From positions 606,895-670,894 of the forward strand of contig NZ_CP100416.1 of the NCBI RefSeq assembly GCF_026017845.1: 64,000 bases of DNA, given 5' to 3'. A program made the position numbers and the translations under genes. Shown in pieces: positions 20,101 to 34,400 of this stretch; position 1 is the stretch's first letter; each line of letters opens with the position of its first letter. Source of the stretch: Amycolatopsis mediterranei. Its GTDB lineage: Bacteria; Actinomycetota; Actinomycetes; Mycobacteriales; Pseudonocardiaceae. Under the pieces are notes generated by a model. The model ran no database searches and was not told the origin of the DNA. It saw nothing but the letters and a program-made list of their open reading frames with translations.

Positions 20101-22380
20101 GACGCGGTGGTGACCGGGTCGCTGCGGCGGGACGACGGGGGACTGCGGCGCCTGCTGGCGTCGGCGGCCGAACTGTACGTCCGGGGCGTGGCCGTGGACT
20201 GGACGGCGGCCGTGCCCGCGGCCGGCTGGGTGGACCTGCCGACGTACGCCTTCGACCGCCGCCACTTCTGGCTGCACGAAGCCGAGACCGCCGAAGCCGC
20301 CGAGGGCATGGACGGCGAGTTCTGGACGGCGATCGAACAGTCCGATGTGGACAGCTTGGCCGAGCTGCTCGAGCTGGTGCCGGAGCAGCGCGGGGCGCTC
20401 AGCACCGTCGTGCCCGTGCTGGCGCAGTGGCGGGACCGGCGCCGCGAGCGCTCGACCGCGGAGAAGCTGCGCTACCAGGTCACCTGGCAGCCCCTGGAGC
20501 GCGAAGCCGCCGGCGTGCCGGGCGGGCGCTGGCTGGCCGTCGTCCCGGCCGGCACCACCGACGCGCTCCTGAAGGAGCTGACCGGCCAGGGACTCGACAT
20601 CGTCCGGCTGGAGATCGAGGAAGCTTCGCGGGCACAGCTCGCCGAGCAGCTGCGGAACGTCCTGGCGGAGCACGACCTCACCGGCGTGCTGTCGCTGCTC
20701 GCTCTCGACGGCGGCCCCGCGGACGCGGCCGAGATCACCGCGTCGACGCTCGCGCTGGTCCAGGCCCTGGGCGACACCACCACGTCCGCGCCGCTGTGGT
20801 GCCTCACTTCCGGCGCGGTGAACATCGGCATCCAGGACGCCGTGACCGCACCGGCCCAGGCGGCCGTGTGGGGGCTCGGCCGGGCCGTCGCGCTGGAGCG
20901 CCTCGACCGGTGGGGCGGCCTGGTCGACTTGCCCGCCGCGATCGACGCCCGCACGGCTCAGGCCCTGCTCGGCGTCCTGAACGGCGCCGCCGGGGAAGAC
21001 CAGCTCGCGGTCCGGCGCTCGGGCGTCTACCGCAGGCGGCTGGTCCGCAAGCCCGTGCCGGAGTCCGCGACGAGCCGGTGGGAACCCCGCGGCACGGTCC
21101 TGGTGACCGGTGGGGCCGAAGGACTCGGCCGGCACGCCTCGGTCTGGCTCGCGCAGTCCGGCGCCGAACGGCTCATCGTCACCGGCACCGACGGCGTCGA
21201 CGAACTGACGGCCGAGCTGGCCGAGTTCGGCACCACGGTCGAGTTCTGCGCCGACACCGACCGGGACGCGATCGCGCAGCTGGTGGCGGACTCGGAGGTC
21301 ACCGCCGTGGTGCACGCCGCGGACATCGCGCAGACCAGCTCCGTCGACGACACCGGCGTGGCCGACCTCGACGAGGTGTTCGCCGCGAAGGTGACCACCG
21401 CGGTGTGGCTGGACCAGCTGTTCGAGGACACCCCGCTCGACGCGTTCGTCGTGTTCTCCTCGATCGCCGGCATCTGGGGCGGTGGCGGGCAGGGCCCGGC
21501 GGGTGCGGCGAACGCCGTCCTCGACGCCCTGGTCGAATGGCGCCGGGCCCGCGGCCTCAAGGCGACGTCGATCGCCTGGGGCGCGCTCGACCAGATCGGC
21601 ATCGGCATGGACGAGGCCGCCCTCGCCCAGCTGCGCCGCCGCGGTGTCATCCCGATGGCGCCGCCGCTGGCGGTCACCGCGATGGTGCAGGCGGTCGCCG
21701 GCAACGAGAAGGCCGTGGCGGTGGCCGACATGGACTGGGCCGCCTTCATCCCGGCGTTCACCTCGGTCCGGCCCAGCCCGCTGTTCGCCGATCTGCCCGA
21801 GGCGAAGGCCATCCTCCGGGCGGCGCAGGACGACGGCGAAGACGGCGACACCGCGTCGTCGCTCGCGGACTCCCTGCGCGCGGTCCCCGACGCCGAGCAG
21901 AACCGCATCCTGCTGAAGCTGGTCCGCGGCCACGCTTCGACGGTGCTCGGCCACAGCGGCGCCGAAGGCATCGGCCCGCGCCAGGCGTTCCAGGAGGTCG
22001 GCTTCGACTCGCTGGCCGCGGTCAACCTCCGCAACAGCCTGCACGCGGCCACCGGGCTGCGGCTGCCCGCGACGCTGATCTTCGACTACCCCACCCCGGA
22101 GGCGCTGGTCGGCTACCTGCGCGTCGAACTCCTGCGGGAGGCCGACGACGGCCTGGACGGGCGGGAAGACGACCTCCGGCGAGTCCTCGCGGCCGTGCCG
22201 TTCGCCCGGTTCAAGGAGGCGGGCGTGCTGGACACGCTGCTCGGCCTCGCCGACACCGGCACCGAACCGGGCACGGACGCCGAGACCACCGAAGCGGCCC
22301 CGGCCGCCGACGACGCAGAACTGATCGACGCACTGGACATCTCCGGTCTCGTGCAACGAGCCCTCGGGCAGACGAGCTGA
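8173..22380 (+). CDS. rifA: RifA, type I PKS: AHBA loading module plus modules 1-3
   Basis: 4735 aa, GTG 8173 after CGAAAGG. Loading module: acyl-CoA-ligase/adenylation-like domain with [11 protein letters not shown] (~165), YGSTET (~306) and the SGKIRR Lys (~495), then an ACP (Ser574 in GFTSL) that takes the AHBA starter. Module 1: KS (Cys802, His937, His975), AT (Ser1232; GHSQGE and YASH, methylmalonyl), vestigial DH without the catalytic His (AVDGLVP, ~1518), active-looking KR (Tyr1973, LDD), ACP (Ser2137). Module 2: KS (Cys2366), AT (Ser2805; GHSIGE and HAFH, malonyl), ACP (Ser3114), no reductive domain. Module 3: KS (Cys3344), AT (Ser3783; methylmalonyl), a full-size but dead KR (GGAEGLG instead of GGTGxLG, catalytic Tyr replaced by Ala4443), ACP (Ser4613). 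The C-terminal docking tail ends in a [10 protein letters not shown] helix. These modules lay down the carbons next to the aromatic ring, where ketones are retained. Confidence 0.97.
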   Translation: MRTDLIKPLHVALLENATRFAGKPAFADDHRTVTYGDLEARTRRLAGHLAGLGVRHGDRVAICLGNRVSTVESYFAILRAGAVGVPLNPGSATAELEHPLTDSGATVVVTDAAQAARLRLAPHVELLVTGDDVPEGAHSYDELALSEPAEPAADDLELDEPAWMFYTSGTTGRPKGVVSTQRNCLWSVASCYVPFPGLSDQDRVLWPLPLFHSLSHIACVLSATVVGASVRIADGSSADDVMRLIEAESSTFLAGVPTTYHHLVRAARQRGFSAPSLRIGLAGGAVLGAGLRSEFEETFGVPLIDAYGSTETCGAITMNPPDGARVEGSCGLAVPGVDVRVVDPDTGLDVPAGEEGEVWVSGPNVMLGYHNSPEATAAAMRDGWFRTGDLARRDDAGYFTICGRIKELIIRGGANIHPGEVEAVLRTVDGVADAAVGGVPHDTLGEVPVAYVIPGPTGFDPAALIEKCREQLSAYKVPDRILEVAHIPRTASGKIRRGLLTDEPAQLRYAATEHEEQSRHADESVAAALRARLSGLDERAQCELLEDLVRTQAADVLGQPVPDGRAFRDLGFTSLAIVELRNRLTEHTGLWLPASAVFDHPTPAALAARVRAELLGITQAVAEPVVAADPGEPIAIVGMACRLPGGVASPEDLWRLVAERVDAVSEFPGDRGWDLDSLIDPDRERAGTSYVGQGGFLHDAGEFDAGFFGISPREAVAMDPQQRLLLETSWEALENAGVDPIALKGTDTGVFSGLMGQGYGSGAVAPELEGFVTTGVASSVASGRVSYVLGLEGPAVTVDTACSSSLVAMHLAAQALRQGECSMALAGGVTVMATPGSFVEFSRQRALAPDGRCKAFAAAADGTGWSEGVGVVVLERLSVARERGHRILAVLRGSAVNQDGASNGLTAPNGLSQQRVIRRALAAAGLAPSDVDVVEAHGTGTTLGDPIEAQALLATYGQERKQPLWLGSLKSNIGHAQAAAGVAGVIKMVQALRHETLPPTLHVDKPTLEVDWSAGAIELLTEARAWPRNGRPRRAGVSSFGVSGTNAHLILEEAPAEEPVAAPELPVVPLVVSARSTESLSGQAERLASLLEGDVSLTEVAGALVSRRAVLDERAVVVAGSREEAVTGLRALNTAGSGTPGKVVWVFPGQGTQWAGMGRELLAESPVFAERIAECAAALAPWIDWSLVDVLRGEGDLGRVDVLQPACFAVMVGLAAVWESVGVRPDAVVGHSQGEIAAACVSGALSLEDAAKVVALRSQAIAAELSGRGGMASVALGEDDVVSRLVDGVEVAAVNGPSSVVIAGDAHALDATLEILSGEGIRVRRVAVDYASHTRHVEDIRDTLAETLAGISAQAPAVPFYSTVTSEWVRDAGVLDGGYWYRNLRNQVRFGAAATALLEQGHTVFVEVSAHPVTVQPLSELTGDAIGTLRREDGGLRRLLASMGELFVRGIDVDWTAMVPAAGWVDLPTYAFEHRHYWLEPAEPASAGDPLLGTVVSTPGSDRLTAVAQWSRRAQPWAVDGLVPNAALVEAAIRLGDLAGTPVVGELVVDAPVVLPRRGSREVQLIVGEPGEQRRRPIEVFSREADEPWTRHAHGTLAPAAAAVPEPAAAGDATDVTVAGLRDADRYGIHPALLDAAVRTVVGDDLLPSVWTGVSLLASGATAVTVTPTATGLRLTDPAGQPVLTVESVRGTPFVAEQGTTDALFRVDWPEIPLPTAETADFLPYEATSAEATLSALQAWLADPAETRLAVVTGDCTEPGAAAIWGLVRSAQSEHPGRIVLADLDDPAVLPAVVASGEPQVRVRNGVASVPRLTRVTPRQDARPLDPEGTVLITGGTGTLGALTARHLVTAHGVRHLVLVSRRGEAPELQEELTALGASVAIAACDVADRAQLEAVLRAIPAEHPLTAVIHTAGVLDDGVVTELTPDRLATVRRPKVDAARLLDELTREADLAAFVLFSSAAGVLGNPGQAGYAAANAELDALARQRNSLDLPAVSIAWGYWATVSGMTEHLGDADLRRNQRIGMSGLPADEGMALLDAAIATGGTLVAAKFDVAALRATAKAGGPVPPLLRGLAPLPRRAAAKTASLTERLAGLAETEQAAALLDLVRRHAAEVLGHSGAESVHSGRTFKDAGFDSLTAVELRNRLAAATGLTLSPAMIFDYPKPPALADHLRAKLFGSAANRPAEIGTAAAEEPIAIVAMACRFPGGVHSPEDLWRLVADGADAVTEFPADRGWDTDRLYHEDPDHEGTTYVRHGAFLDDAAGFDAAFFGISPNEALAMDPQQRLLLETSWELFERAAIDPTTLAGQDIGVFAGVNSHDYSMRMHRAAGVEGFRLTGGSASVLSGRVAYHFGVEGPAVTVDTACSSSLVALHMAVQALQRGECSMALAGGVMVMGTVETFVEFSRQRGLAPDGRCKAFADGADGTGWSEGVGLLLVERLSEAQRRGHQVLAVVRGSAVNSDGASNGLTAPNGPSQQRVIRKALAAAGLSTSDVDAVEAHGTGTTLGDPIEAEALLATYGQNRETPLWLGSVKSNLGHTQAAAGVAGVIKMVMAMRHGVLPRTLHVDRPSSYVDWSAGAVELLTEARDWVSNGHPRRAGVSSFGIGGTNAHVVLEEVAAPITTPQPEPAEFLVPVLVSARTAAGLRGQAGRLAAFLGDRTDVRVPDAAYALATTRAQLDHRAVVLASDRAQLCADLAAFGSGVVTGTPVDGKLAVLFTGQGSQWAGMGRELAETFPVFRDAFEAACEAVDTHLRERPLREVVFDDSALLDQTMYTQGALFAVETALFRLFESWGVRPGLLAGHSIGELAAAHVSGVLDLADAGELVAARGRLMQALPAGGAMVAVQATEDEVAPLLDGTVCVAAVNGPDSVVLSGTEAAVLAVADELAGRGRKTRRLAVSHAFHSPLMEPMLDDFRAVAERLTYRAGSLPVVSTLTGELAALDSPDYWVGQVRNAVRFSDAVTALGAQGASTFLELGPGGALAAMALGTLGGPEQSCVATLRKNGAEVPDVLTALAELHVRGVGVDWTTVLDEPATAVGTVLPTYAFQHQRFWVDVDETAAVSVTPPPAEPIVDRPVQDVLELVRESAAVVLGHRDAGSFDLDRSFKDHGFDSLSAVKLRNRLRDFTGVELPSTLIFDYPNPAVLADHLRAELLGERPAAPAPVTRDVSDEPIAIVGMSTRLPGGADSPEELWKLVAEGRDAVSGFPVDRGWDLDGLYHPDPAHAGTSYTRSGGFLHDAAQFDAGLFGISPREALAMDPQQRLLLETSWEALERAGVDPLSARGSDVGVFTGIVHHDYVTRLREVPEDVQGYTMTGTASSVASGRVAYVFGFEGPAVTVDTACSSSLVAMHLAAQALRQGECSMALAGGATVMASPDAFLEFSRQRGLSADGRCKAYAEGADGTGWAEGVGVVVLERLSVARERGHRVLAVLRGSAVNQDGASNGLTAPNGPSQQRVIRGALASAGLAPSDVDVVEGHGTGTALGDPIEVQALLATYGQEREQPLWLGSLKSNLGHTQAAAGVVGVIKMIMAMRHGVMPATLHVDERTSQVDWSAGAIEVLTEAREWPRTGRPRRAGVSSFGASGTNAHLIIEEGPAEEAVDEEVASVVPLVVSARSAGSLAGQAGRLAAVLENESLAGVAGALVSGRATLNERAVVIAGSRDEAQDGLQALARGENAPGVVTGTAGKPGKVVWVFPGQGSQWMGMGRDLLDSSPVFAARIKECAAALEQWTDWSLLDVLRGDADLLDRVDVVQPASFAMMVGLAAVWTSLGVTPDAVLGHSQGEIAAACVSGALSLDDAAKVVALRSQAIAGELAGRGGMASVALSEEDAVARLTPWANRVEVAAVNSPSSVVIAGDAQALDEALEALAGDGVRVRRVAVDYASHTRHVEAIAETLAKTLAGIDARVPAIPFYSTVLGTWIEQAVVDAGYWYRNLRQQVRFGPSVADLAGLGHTVFVEISAHPVLVQPLSEISDDAVVTGSLRRDDGGLRRLLASAAELYVRGVAVDWTAAVPAAGWVDLPTYAFDRRHFWLHEAETAEAAEGMDGEFWTAIEQSDVDSLAELLELVPEQRGALSTVVPVLAQWRDRRRERSTAEKLRYQVTWQPLEREAAGVPGGRWLAVVPAGTTDALLKELTGQGLDIVRLEIEEASRAQLAEQLRNVLAEHDLTGVLSLLALDGGPADAAEITASTLALVQALGDTTTSAPLWCLTSGAVNIGIQDAVTAPAQAAVWGLGRAVALERLDRWGGLVDLPAAIDARTAQALLGVLNGAAGEDQLAVRRSGVYRRRLVRKPVPESATSRWEPRGTVLVTGGAEGLGRHASVWLAQSGAERLIVTGTDGVDELTAELAEFGTTVEFCADTDRDAIAQLVADSEVTAVVHAADIAQTSSVDDTGVADLDEVFAAKVTTAVWLDQLFEDTPLDAFVVFSSIAGIWGGGGQGPAGAANAVLDALVEWRRARGLKATSIAWGALDQIGIGMDEAALAQLRRRGVIPMAPPLAVTAMVQAVAGNEKAVAVADMDWAAFIPAFTSVRPSPLFADLPEAKAILRAAQDDGEDGDTASSLADSLRAVPDAEQNRILLKLVRGHASTVLGHSGAEGIGPRQAFQEVGFDSLAAVNLRNSLHAATGLRLPATLIFDYPTPEALVGYLRVELLREADDGLDGREDDLRRVLAAVPFARFKEAGVLDTLLGLADTGTEPGTDAETTEAAPAADDAELIDALDISGLVQRALGQTS

Positions 22381-22413
22381 CCGCCGATGGCGAACCAATC
22401 GTGGAGGAAGAAC

Positions 22414-25400
22414 ATGTCCGCGCCGAACGAGCAGATCGTTGACGCACTGCGCGCGTCGCTGAAGGAGAACGTCCGGCTTCAGCAGGAGAACAGCGCGCTC
22501 GCCGCGGCCGCCGCGGAGCCCGTCGCGATCGTCTCCATGGCCTGCCGCTACGCGGGCGGGATCCGCGGCCCGGAGGACTTCTGGCGGGTGGTGTCGGAAG
22601 GCGCCGACGTCTACACCGGCTTCCCCGAGGACCGCGGCTGGGACGTCGAAGGCCTCTACCACCCGGACCCCGACAACCCCGGCACGACGTACGTGCGGGA
22701 GGGCGCCTTCCTGCAGGACGCGGCCCAGTTCGACGCCGGGTTCTTCGGCATCTCGCCGCGCGAGGCGCTGGCCATGGACCCCCAGCAGCGGCAGCTCCTG
22801 GAGGTGTCCTGGGAGACCTTGGAACGGGCCGGCATCGACCCGCATTCGGTGCGGGGCAGCGACATCGGCGTCTACGCCGGGGTCGTGCACCAGGACTACG
22901 CCCCCGACCTCAGCGGGTTCGAAGGCTTCATGAGCCTGGAGCGCGCCCTGGGCACCGCGGGCGGTGTCGCCTCCGGCCGGGTCGCCTACACGCTCGGGCT
23001 CGAAGGCCCCGCCGTCACCGTCGACACGATGTGCTCGTCGTCGCTGGTGGCGATTCACCTTGCCGCGCAAGCTCTTCGCCGTGGTGAGTGCTCGATGGCC
23101 CTCGCGGGCGGCTCGACCGTGATGGCGACCCCGGGCGGGTTCGTCGGCTTCGCGCGTCAGCGGGCGTTGGCCTTCGACGGGCGCTGCAAGTCCTACGCCG
23201 CGGCCGCCGACGGTTCCGGCTGGGCCGAGGGCGTCGGCGTGCTGCTGCTGGAGCGGCTGTCGGTGGCGCGCGAGCGCGGGCACCAGGTGCTGGCCGTCAT
23301 CCGCGGCAGCGCGGTCAACCAGGACGGCGCTTCCAACGGCCTGACCGCGCCCAACGGCCCGGCGCAGCAGCGGGTCATCCGCAAGGCACTGGCGAGCGCC
23401 GGGCTGACACCGTCCGATGTGGACACCGTGGAGGGCCACGGCACCGGCACCGTCCTCGGCGACCCGATCGAGGTCCAGGCGCTGCTGGCCACCTACGGCC
23501 AGGGCCGCGACCCGCAGCAACCGCTGTGGCTGGGCTCGGTCAAGTCCGTCGTCGGGCACACGCAGGCGGCATCCGGTGTGGCCGGCGTGATCAAGATGGT
23601 CCAGTCGCTGCGGCACGGGCAGCTCCCGGCGACCCAGCACGTCGACGCGCCCACGCCGCAAGTGGACTGGTCGGCCGGAGCGATCGAGCTGCTGGCCGAG
23701 GGCCGGGAGTGGCCGCGCAACGGCCACCCGCGCCGGGGCGGCATCTCGTCGTTCGGGGCCAGCGGCACGAACGCGCACATGATCCTCGAAGAAGCGCCCG
23801 AGGACGAGCCGGTGACCGAAGCGCCGGCGCCCACGGGTGTCGTACCGCTGGTGGTGTCGGCGGCGACCGCTGCTTCCCTGGCCGCCCAGGCCGGTCGGCT
23901 GGCGGAGGTCGGCGACGTCTCCCTGGCGGATGTCGCCGGGACGCTGGTGTCCGGCCGCGCGATGCTCAGCGAGCGCGCGGTCGTCGTGGCCGGCTCCCAC
24001 GAAGAAGCCGTGACCGGGCTGCGGGCGCTGGCCCGCGGCGAGAGCGCGCCCGGCCTGCTTTCCGGCCGCGGCTCGGGGGTCCCGGGCAAGGTCGTCTGGG
24101 TGTTCCCCGGCCAGGGCACGCAGTGGGCCGGCATGGGCCGCGAGCTGCTGGACTCCTCGGAGGTGTTCGCCGCGCGGATCGCCGAGTGCGAGACCGCGCT
24201 CGGGCGGTGGGTCGACTGGTCGCTGACCGACGTGCTGCGCGGCGAGGCCGACCTGCTGGACCGGGTCGACGTGGTGCAACCGGCGAGCTTCGCCGTGATG
24301 GTCGGGCTTGCCGCCGTCTGGGCCTCCCTCGGCGTCGAGCCCGAGGCCGTGGTGGGCCACTCGCAGGGCGAGATCGCGGCCGCATGCGTGTCCGGGGCAC
24401 TGTCCCTGGAGGACGCGGCGAAGGTGGTGGCGTTGCGCAGCCAGGCGATCGCCGCCTCGCTGGCCGGCCGGGGCGGCATGGCGTCGGTCGCGTTGAGCGA
24501 AGAAGACGCGACCGCGCGGCTCGAGCCGTGGGCGGGCCGCGTGGAGGTCGCCGCCGTCAACGGGCCGACGTCCGTGGTGATCGCCGGGGACGCCGAGGCG
24601 CTGGACGAAGCCCTCGACGCGCTCGACGACCAAGGCGTCCGGATCCGGCGGGTGGCGGTGGACTACGCCTCCCACACCCGGCACGTCGAAGCCGCGCGCG
24701 ACGCACTGGCCGAGATGCTGGGCGGGATCCGCGCGCAGGCGCCGGAAGTGCCGTTCTACTCGACCGTGACCGGCGGCTGGGTCGAAGACGCCGGCGTGCT
24801 CGACGGCGGCTACTGGTACCGGAACCTCCGCCGTCAGGTGCGGTTCGGCCCGGCGGTGGCCGAGCTGATCGAGCAGGGCCACCGGGTGTTCGTCGAGGTC
24901 AGCGCGCATCCCGTGCTGGTTCAGCCGATCAACGAACTCGTCGACGACACCGAAGCCGTGGTCACCGGGACGCTGCGGCGCGAGGACGGCGGCCTCCGGC
25001 GCCTGCTGGCCTCGGCGGCCGAGCTCTTCGTCCGCGGCGTGACCGTGGACTGGTCCGGTGTGCTGCCACCGTCCCGCCGGGTCGAGCTGCCGACGTACGC
25101 CTTCGACCACCAGCACTACTGGCTGCAGATGGGCGGGTCGGCCACCGACGCCGTGTCGCTGGGCCTGGCCGGCGCCGACCACCCGCTGCTGGGCGCGGTC
25201 GTCCCGCTGCCGCAGTCCGACGGGCTCGTCTTCACCTCGCGGCTGTCGCTGAAGTCGCACCCGTGGCTGGCCGGGCACGCGATCGGCGGGGTCGTGCTCA
25301 TTCCGGGCACGGTGTACGTCGACCTCGCGCTGCGCGCCGGCGACGAGCTCGGCTTCGGCGTCCTGGAAGAGCTCGTGATCGAGGCACCGCTGGTGCTGGG

Positions 25401-28400
25401 CGAGCGCGGCGGCGTTCGCGTGCAGGTCGCCGTGAGCGGGCCGAACGAGACCGGCTCGCGTGCGGTGGACGTCTTCTCCATGCGGGAAGACGGCGACGAA
25501 TGGACCCGGCACGCGACCGGTCTCCTCGGGGCGTCGACGTCCCGGGAACCGAGCCGCTTCGACTTCGCCGCCTGGCCGCCGGCCGGGGCGGAGCCGATCG
25601 ACGTCGAAAACTTCTACACCGACCTCACCGAGCGCGGGTACGCCTACAGCGGCGCCTTCCAGGGCATGCGGGCGGTCTGGCGGCGCGGTGACGAGGTCTT
25701 CGCCGAGGTCGCGCTGCCTGACGACCACCGCGAGGACGCCGGCAAGTTCGGCCTCCACCCCGCCCTCCTCGACGCCGCTCTGCACACGAACGCCTTCGCG
25801 AACCCGGACGACGACCGCAGTGTGCTGCCGTTCGCGTGGAACGGCCTGGTCCTGCACGCCGTGGGCGCGTCGGCGCTGCGGGTGCGGGTGGCGCCGGGCG
25901 GTCCGGACGCGCTGACGTTCCAGGCCGCCGACGAGACCGGTGGCCTGGTCGTCACCATGGATTCGCTGGTGTCCCGCGAGGTGTCGGCCGCGCAGCTGGA
26001 GACGGCGGCGGGCGAAGAGCGCGACTCGCTGTTCCAGGTGGACTGGATCGAGGTCCCCGCGACCGAGACCGCGGCCACCGAGCACGCCGAGGTGCTCGAA
26101 GCCTTCGGCGAGGCAGCGCCCCTCGAGCTGACCAGCCGGGTGCTGGAGGCCGTGCAGTCCTGGCTCGCCGACGCGGCCGACGAAGCACGGTTGGTCGTGG
26201 TGACCCGTGGCGCCGTGCGCGAGGTGACGGACCCGGCCGGTGCCGCCGTGTGGGGTTTGGTGCGAGCCGCCCAGGCGGAGAACCCGGGCCGGATCATCCT
26301 CGTCGACACCGACGGCGACGTCCCGCTGGGTGCGGTGCTGGCCAGTGGTGAGCCGCAGCTCGCCGTGCGCGGCAACGCTTTCTCCGTCCCGCGCCTCGCC
26401 CGGGCCACCGGCGAGGTGCCGGAGGCCCCCGCGGTGTTCAGTCCGGAAGGGACGGTCCTGCTCACCGGCGGCACCGGCTCGCTGGGCGGTCTGGTGGCCA
26501 AGCACCTGGTTGCCCGGCACGGCGTCCGGCGGCTGGTGCTCGCCAGCCGCCGAGGCGTGGCCGCGGAAGACCTCGTCACCGAGCTGACCGAGCAGGGCGC
26601 GACGGTGTCCGTGGTGGCTTGCGACGTCTCCGACCGCGACCAGGTGGCCGCGTTGCTGGCCGAACACCGCCCGACCGGCATCGTGCACCTGGCCGGCCTG
26701 CTGGACGACGGCGTCATCGGAGCCCTGAACCGGGAGCGGCTGGCCGGGGTGTTCGCGCCCAAGGTCGATGCCGTCCAGCACCTCGACGAACTGACCCGCG
26801 ACCTCGGCCTCGACGCGTTCGTCGTGTTCTCGTCCGCAGCCGCGCTCATGGGCTCCGCCGGCCAGGGCAACTACGCGGCCGCCAACGCCTTCCTCGACGG
26901 CTTGATGGCCGGGCGCCGCGCGGCGGGCCTGCCAGGCGTGTCCCTGGCGTGGGGCCTGTGGGAGCAGGCGGACGGCCTGACCGCGAACCTCAGCGCCACC
27001 GACCAGGCCCGGATGAGCCGCGGCGGCGTGCTGCCGATGACACCGGCCGAGGCCCTGGACATCTTCGACATCGGCCTGGCCGCCGAGCAGGCCCTGCTGG
27101 TCCCGATCAAGCTCGACCTGCGGACGCTGCGCGGCCAGGCCACCGCCGGCGGCGAGGTGCCGCACCTGCTGCGCGGCCTGGTCCGCGCGAGCCGCCGCGT
27201 GACCCGCACGGCTGCCGCGAGTGGCGGCGGTGGCCTGGTCCACAAGCTCGCCGGGCGGCCAGCCGAAGAGCAGGAAGCCGTGCTGCTGGGCATCGTCCAG
27301 GCGGAGGCGGCCGCGGTGCTCGGCTTCAACGCCCCCGAGCTGGCCCAGGGCACCCGCGGGTTCAGCGACCTCGGCTTCGACTCGCTGACCGCGGTCGAGC
27401 TGCGGAACCGGCTGAGCGCGGCGACCGGCGTCAAATTGCCCGCCACGCTCGTCTTCGACTACCCGACGCCGGTCGCGCTCGCCCGCCACCTGCGCGAAGA
27501 GCTGGGCGAGACGGTGGCGGGTGCGCCGGCCACGCCGGTGACGACCGTCGCCGACGCGGGCGAGCCGATCGCCATCGTCGGCATGGCGTGCCGCCTGCCG
27601 GGCGGCGTGATGAGCCCCGACGACCTCTGGCGGATGGTCGCCGAGGGCCGCGATGGGATGTCGCCGTTCCCCGGAGACCGCGGCTGGGACCTGGACGGCC
27701 TGTTCGACTCGGACCCCGAGCGCCCGGGCACCGCCTACATCCGCCAAGGCGGCTTCCTGCACGAGGCCGCGCTGTTCGACCCGGGCTTCTTCGGGATCTC
27801 GCCGCGCGAAGCCCTGGCCATGGACCCGCAGCAGCGGCTGCTGCTCGAAGCCTCCTGGGAAGCCCTGGAGCGCGCGGGCATCGACCCGACCAAGGCCCGC
27901 GGTGACGCCGTCGGCGTCTTCTCCGGCGTCTCCATCCACGACTACCTCGAGTCCCTGAGCAACATGCCCGCCGAGCTCGAAGGCTTCGTCACCACGGCCA
28001 CGGCGGGCAGCGTCGCCTCGGGCCGGGTGTCCTACACCTTCGGGTTCGAGGGCCCGGCGGTCACGGTGGACACGGCGTGCTCGTCGTCGCTGGTCGCGAT
28101 CCACCTGGCCGCACAGGCACTGCGGCAGGGCGAGTGCACGATGGCCCTGGCCGGCGGTGTCGCCGTGATGGGCTCGCCGATCGGTGTCATCGGCATGTCG
28201 CGGCAGCGCGGCATGGCCGAGGACGGCCGGGTCAAGGCGTTCGCCGACGGCGCGGACGGCACCGTCCTGTCCGAAGGCGTCGGCATCGTCGTCCTCGAAC
28301 GGCTTTCGGTGGCCCGCGAACGCGGGCACCGGGTGCTCGCCGTGCTCCGCGGCAGCGCGGTCAACCAGGACGGCGCTTCGAACGGCCTGACCGCGCCCAA

Positions 28401-31400
28401 CGGGCCGTCGCAGCAGCGGGTGATCCGCAGCGCGCTGGCCGGGGCCGGACTGCAACCGTCCGAAGTGGACGTCGTCGAGGCGCACGGCACCGGGACCGCG
28501 CTGGGCGACCCGATCGAGGCCCAGGCCCTGCTGGCCACCTACGGCAAGAGCCGCGAGACGCCGTTGTGGCTCGGGTCGCTGAAGTCGAACATCGGCCACA
28601 CCCAGGCGGCCGCGGGCGTGGCGGCCGTGATCAAGATGGTCCAGGCGCTGCGGCACGACACCCTGCCGCCGACCCTCCACGTGCAGGAACCCACCAAGCA
28701 GGTGGACTGGTCCGCGGGTGCGGTCGAGCTGCTGACCGAAGGCCGGGAGTGGGCCCGCAACGGCCACCCGCGCCGGGCCGGTGTCTCGTCGTTCGGCATC
28801 AGCGGCACCAACGCGCACCTCATCCTGGAAGAGGCGCCCGCCGACGACACCGCCGAGGCGGACGTGCCCGACGCCGTGGTGCCCGTGGTGATCTCCGCGC
28901 GCAGCACCGGATCCCTGGCGGGCCAGGCCGGACGCCTGGCGGCGTTCCTCGACGGAGACGTCCCGCTGACCCGCGTGGCGGGTGCCCTGCTGTCGACCCG
29001 GGCGACGCTGACCGACCGGGCCGTCGTCGTGGCGGGCTCGGCCGAGGAGGCCCGGGCGGGGCTGACCGCGCTGGCCCGCGGCGAGAGCGCGAGCGGGCTT
29101 GTGACCGGTACCGCAGGGATGCCGGGCAAGACGGTCTGGGTGTTCCCCGGCCAGGGGACGCAGTGGGCGGGCATGGGCCGGGAGCTCCTCGAAGCGTCCC
29201 CGGTGTTCGCCGAGCGCATTGAGGAATGCGCGGCCGCGCTGCAGCCGTGGATCGACTGGTCGCTGCTGGACGTCCTCCGTGGCGAAGGTGAGCTGGATCG
29301 GGTCGACGTGCTGCAGCCGGCGTGTTTCGCGGTGATGGTGGGGCTGGCCGCCGTCTGGGCCTCGGTCGGCGTCGTGCCGGACGCGGTCCTGGGCCACTCC
29401 CAGGGCGAGATTGCCGCCGCCTGCGTGTCGGGTGCACTGTCCCTCGAGGACGCAGCCAAGGTCGTCGCGCTGCGCAGCCAGGCGATCGCGGCGGAGCTGT
29501 CGGGCCGCGGGGGCATGGCGTCGATCCAGCTGAGCCACGACGAGGTGGCTGCCCGGCTCGCGCCGTGGGCGGGCCGCGTCGAGATCGCCGCCGTCAACGG
29601 TCCGGCCTCGGTCGTGATCGCCGGTGACGCCGAAGCGCTCACCGAGGCCGTCGAAGTCCTCGGCGGTCGGCGGGTGGCGGTGGACTACGCGTCCCACACG
29701 CGGCACGTCGAGGACATCCAGGACACCCTCGCCGAGACTCTGGCCGGGATCGACGCGCAGGCCCCCGTGGTGCCCTTCTACTCCACGGTCGCCGGCGAGT
29801 GGATCACCGATGCCGGGGTCGTCGACGGCGGGTACTGGTACCGGAACCTGCGCAACCAGGTCGGCTTCGGCCCGGCCGTGGCCGAGCTGATCGAGCAGGG
29901 GCACGGGGTGTTCGTCGAGGTCAGTGCGCATCCGGTGCTGGTGCAGCCGATCAGCGAGCTCACCGATGCGGTCGTCACCGGGACGTTGCGGCGCGACGAC
30001 GGTGGGGTGCGGCGGCTGCTGACCTCGATGGCCGAACTGTTCGTCCGCGGTGTCCCGGTCGACTGGGCCACGATGGCGCCGCCCGCGCGCGTCGAGCTGC
30101 CGACCTACGCCTTCGACCACCAGCACTTCTGGCTCAGCCCGCCCGCCGTGGCGGACGCGCCCGCGCTCGGCCTGGCCGGCGCCGACCACCCGCTGCTGGG
30201 GGCGGTTCTCCCGCTGCCGCAGTCCGACGGCCTGGTGTTCACCTCGCGCCTGTCGGTGCGGACGCATCCGTGGCTGGCCGACGGCGTCCCCGCCGCCGCC
30301 TTGGTGGAGCTGGCCGTGCGGGCCGGTGACGAAGCCGGTTGCCCGGTCCTCGCCGACCTGACCGTCGAAAAGCTGCTGGTGCTGCCGGAGAGCGGTGGCC
30401 TGCGCGTCCAGGTGATCGTGAGCGGCGAGCGCACGGTCGAGGTGTATTCGCAGCTCGAAGGCGCCGAAGACTGGATCCGGAACGCCACCGGGCACCTGTC
30501 CGCCACGGCTCCGGCGCACGAGGCCTTCGACTTCACCGCCTGGCCGCCCGCCGGAGCCCAGCAGGTCGACGGCCTCTGGCGGCGCGGCGACGAGATCTTC
30601 GCCGAGGTCGCCCTGCCGGAGGAGCTGGACGCCGGCGCGTTCGGCATCCACCCCTTCCTGCTGGACGCGGCCGTGCAGCCGGTCCTCGCGGACGACGAGC
30701 AGCCGGCGGAGTGGCGCAGCCTGGTCCTGCACGCCGCGGGTGCCTCGGCGCTGCGCGTGCGGCTGGTGCCCGGCGGTGCCCTCCAAGCGGCGGACGAAAC
30801 CGGCGGGCTGGTCCTCACGGCGGATTCGGTGGCAGGCCGGGAACTCTCGGCCGGGAAGACCCGCGCCGGATCGCTGTACCGGGTCGACTGGACCGAAGTG
30901 TCCATTGCAGACAGTGCGGTGCCGGCCAACATCGAGGTCGTCGAAGCCTTCGGTGAAGAGCCCCTGGAACTGACCGGCCGGGTCCTGGAGGCTGTGCAGA
31001 CCTGGCTCGTCACCGCGGCCGACGATGCGCGGCTGGTCGTGGTGACCCGCGGCGCCGTGCGCGAGGTGACCGACCCCGCCGGTGCGGCCGTGTGGGGCCT
31101 GGTCCGAGCCGCGCAGGCGGAGAACCCCGGTCGCATCTTCCTGATCGACACCGACGGCGAGATCCCGGCCCTGACCGGTGACGAGCCCGAGATCGCGGTG
31201 CGCGGCGGGAAGTTCTTCGTGCCCCGCATCACTCGCGCGGAGCCGAGCGGGGCCGCCGTGTTCCGCCCGGACGGGACAGTGCTGATCTCGGGCGCGGGTG
31301 CGCTCGGTGGCCTGGTGGCCCGGCGTCTCGTCGAACGCCACGGCGTGCGGAAGCTCGTGCTGGCGTCCCGGCGCGGCCGAGACGCCGACGGCGTGGCGGA

Positions 31401-34400
31401 CCTGGTCGCCGACCTGGCCGCGGACGTGTCCGTGGTGGCTTGCGACGTCTCCGATCGCGCCCAGGTGGCGGCCCTGCTCGACGAGCACCGGCCGACCGCC
31501 GTCGTGCACACCGCCGGCGTCATCGACGCGGGCGTGATCGAGACGCTGGACCGGGACCGGCTGGCCACGGTGTTCGCGCCGAAGGTCGACGCCGTGCGGC
31601 ACCTCGACGAGCTGACCCGCGACCGCGACCTCGACGCCTTCGTCGTCTACTCCTCGGTCTCGGCCGTGTTCATGGGCGCGGGCAGCGGCAGTTACGCCGC
31701 GGCGAACGCCTTCCTGGACGGCCTGATGGCGAACCGCCGGGCGGCGGGCCTGCCGGGCCTGTCGCTGGCGTGGGGCCTGTGGGACCAGAGCACCGGTATG
31801 GCCGCCGGCACCGACGAGGCCACCCGGGCGCGGATGAGCCGCCGCGGTGGCCTGCAGATCATGACGCAGGCCGAGGGCATGGACCTGTTCGACGCCGCGC
31901 TGTCGTCGGCCGAGTCGCTGCTGGTGCCCGCCAAGCTCGACCTGCGTGGGGTGCGCGCCGACGCCGCCGCGGGCGGGGTCGTGCCGCACATGCTGCGTGG
32001 CCTGGTCCGCGCGGGCCGGGCGCAGGCCCGCGCGGCGTCCACTGTGGACAACGGGCTGGCCGGACGGCTGGCCGGGCTCGCCCCGGCGGACCAGCTCACG
32101 CTGCTCCTGGACCTGGTCCGGGCGCAGGTCGCGGCCGTGCTCGGGCACGCCGACGCGAGCGCCGTCCGCGTCGACACGGCCTTCAAGGACGCCGGCTTCG
32201 ACTCGCTGACCGCGGTCGAGCTGCGCAACCGCATGCGGACCGCCACCGGCCTGAAGCTGCCCGCGACGCTCGTCTTCGACTACCCGAACCCCCAGGCGCT
32301 CGCCCGGCACCTGCGCGACGAACTCGGTGGTGCGGCCCAGACGCCGGTGACCACAGCGGCCGCGAAGGCCGACCTCGACGAGCCGATCGCCATCGTCGGG
32401 ATGGCGTGCCGCTTGCCGGGCGGGGTCGCCGGGCCCGAGGACCTCTGGCGGCTGGTCGCCGAGGGCCGGGACGCGGTGTCGAGCTTCCCGACCGACCGCG
32501 GCTGGGACACCGACAGCCTGTACGACCCCGATCCGGCCCGCCCGGGCAAGACCTACACCCGGCACGGCGGCTTCCTGCACGAAGCCGGGCTCTTCGACGC
32601 GGGCTTCTTCGGGATCTCGCCACGCGAGGCCGTCGCCATGGACCCGCAGCAGCGGCTGCTGCTGGAGGCCTCCTGGGAGGCCATGGAAGACGCCGGGGTC
32701 GACCCACTTTCGCTGAAGGGCAACGACGTCGGCGTGTTCACCGGCATGTTCGGCCAGGGTTACGTCGCTCCCGGGGACAGCGTCGTCACGCCGGAGCTGG
32801 AGGGTTTCGCGGGCACGGGCGGGTCGTCGAGTGTCGCGTCCGGCCGCGTGTCGTACGTGTTCGGGTTCGAAGGCCCGGCCGTGACGATCGACTCGGCGTG
32901 CTCGTCCTCGCTGGTCGCGATGCACCTCGCCGCGCAGTCGCTGCGGCAGGGCGAGTGCTCGATGGCCTTGGCCGGCGGCGCGACGGTGATGGCGAACCCC
33001 GGCGCATTCGTGGAGTTCTCGCGGCAGCGGGGCCTCGCCGTCGACGGTCGCTGCAAGGCGTTCGCCGCCGCGGCCGACGGCACCGGCTGGGCCGAGGGCG
33101 TCGGTGTGGTCATCCTCGAGCGGCTGTCGGTGGCGCGGGAACGCGGCCACCGGATCCTGGCCGTGCTGCGCGGCAGCGCGGTCAACCAGGACGGCGCCTC
33201 GAACGGCCTGACCGCGCCGAACGGGCCGTCGCAGCAGCGGGTGATCCGCCGGGCGCTGGTGAGCGCCGGGCTGGCACCGTCCGATGTGGACGTCGTCGAG
33301 GCGCACGGCACCGGGACCACGCTGGGTGACCCGATCGAGGCGCAAGCTCTGCTGGCTACCTACGGCAAGGACCGCGAGTCGCCGCTGTGGCTCGGCTCGC
33401 TGAAGTCGAACATCGGCCACGCGCAGGCCGCCGCGGGGGTCGCCGGCGTCATCAAGATGGTCCAGGCGCTCCGGCACGAAGTCCTGCCGCCGACGCTGCA
33501 CGTCGACCGGCCTACCCCCGAGGTCGACTGGTCGGCCGGTGCCGTCGAACTGCTGACGGAAGCCCGCGAGTGGCCGCGCAACGGGCGCCCGCGCCGGGCC
33601 GGGGTCTCCGCGTTCGGCGTCAGCGGCACGAACGCGCACCTGATCCTGGAGGAGGCGCCCGCCGAAGAGCCGGTGCCCACACCCGAGGTTCCCCTGGTGC
33701 CGGTCGTGGTCTCCGCGCGGAGCAGGGCGTCCCTGGCCGGTCAGGCCGGTCGCCTCGCCGGATTCGTGGCGGGTGACGCGTCCTTGGCCGGTGTGGCCCG
33801 GGCGCTGGTGACGAACCGGGCCGCGCTGACCGAGCGCGCGGTCATGGTCGTGGGCTCTCGCGAAGAAGCCGTGACGAACCTGGAAGCGCTGGCCCGCGGC
33901 GAAGACCCGGCCGCGGTGGTCACCGGCCGGGCGGGTTCGCCGGGCAAGCTCGTCTGGGTCTTCCCCGGCCAGGGCTCGCAGTGGATCGGGATGGGCCGGG
34001 AACTCCTGGACTCTTCGCCGGTCTTCGCCGAGCGGGTCGCCGAATGCGCGGCCGCCCTGGAACCGTGGATCGATTGGTCACTGCTCGACGTGCTGCGCGG
34101 GGAGTCCGACCTGCTGGACCGGGTCGACGTCGTGCAGCCCGCCAGCTTCGCGATGATGGTCGGCCTGGCCGCGGTGTGGCAGTCGGTGGGTGTCCGCCCG
34201 GATGCCGTCGTCGGCCACTCGCAGGGCGAGATCGCCGCCGCCTGCGTCTCGGGCGCGCTGTCGCTGCAGGACGCCGCGAAGGTGGTTGCCTTGCGCAGCC
34301 AGGCGATCGCCACCCGGCTGGCCGGGCGCGGCGGCATGGCTTCCGTGGCGTTGAGCGAAGAAGACGCGACCGCGTGGCTGGCGCCGTGGGCCGACCGGGT

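Noticed and set aside
22387..22413. Upstream in-frame ATG for rifB.
   Set aside because: GGAGGA at 22403-22408 is correctly spaced for ATG 22414 and would lie inside the coding part otherwise; the resulting 5060 aa also fits known RifB.
17923..33639. A 15.7-kb open antisense frame (over 5000 codons), with other long minus-strand frames over the PKS genes.
   Set aside because: In GC-rich PKS genes, strong third-position bias keeps antisense frames free of stops. The translations are Arg/His/Gly/Gln-rich without recognisable domains, and the + strand carries perfect PKS domains throughout.
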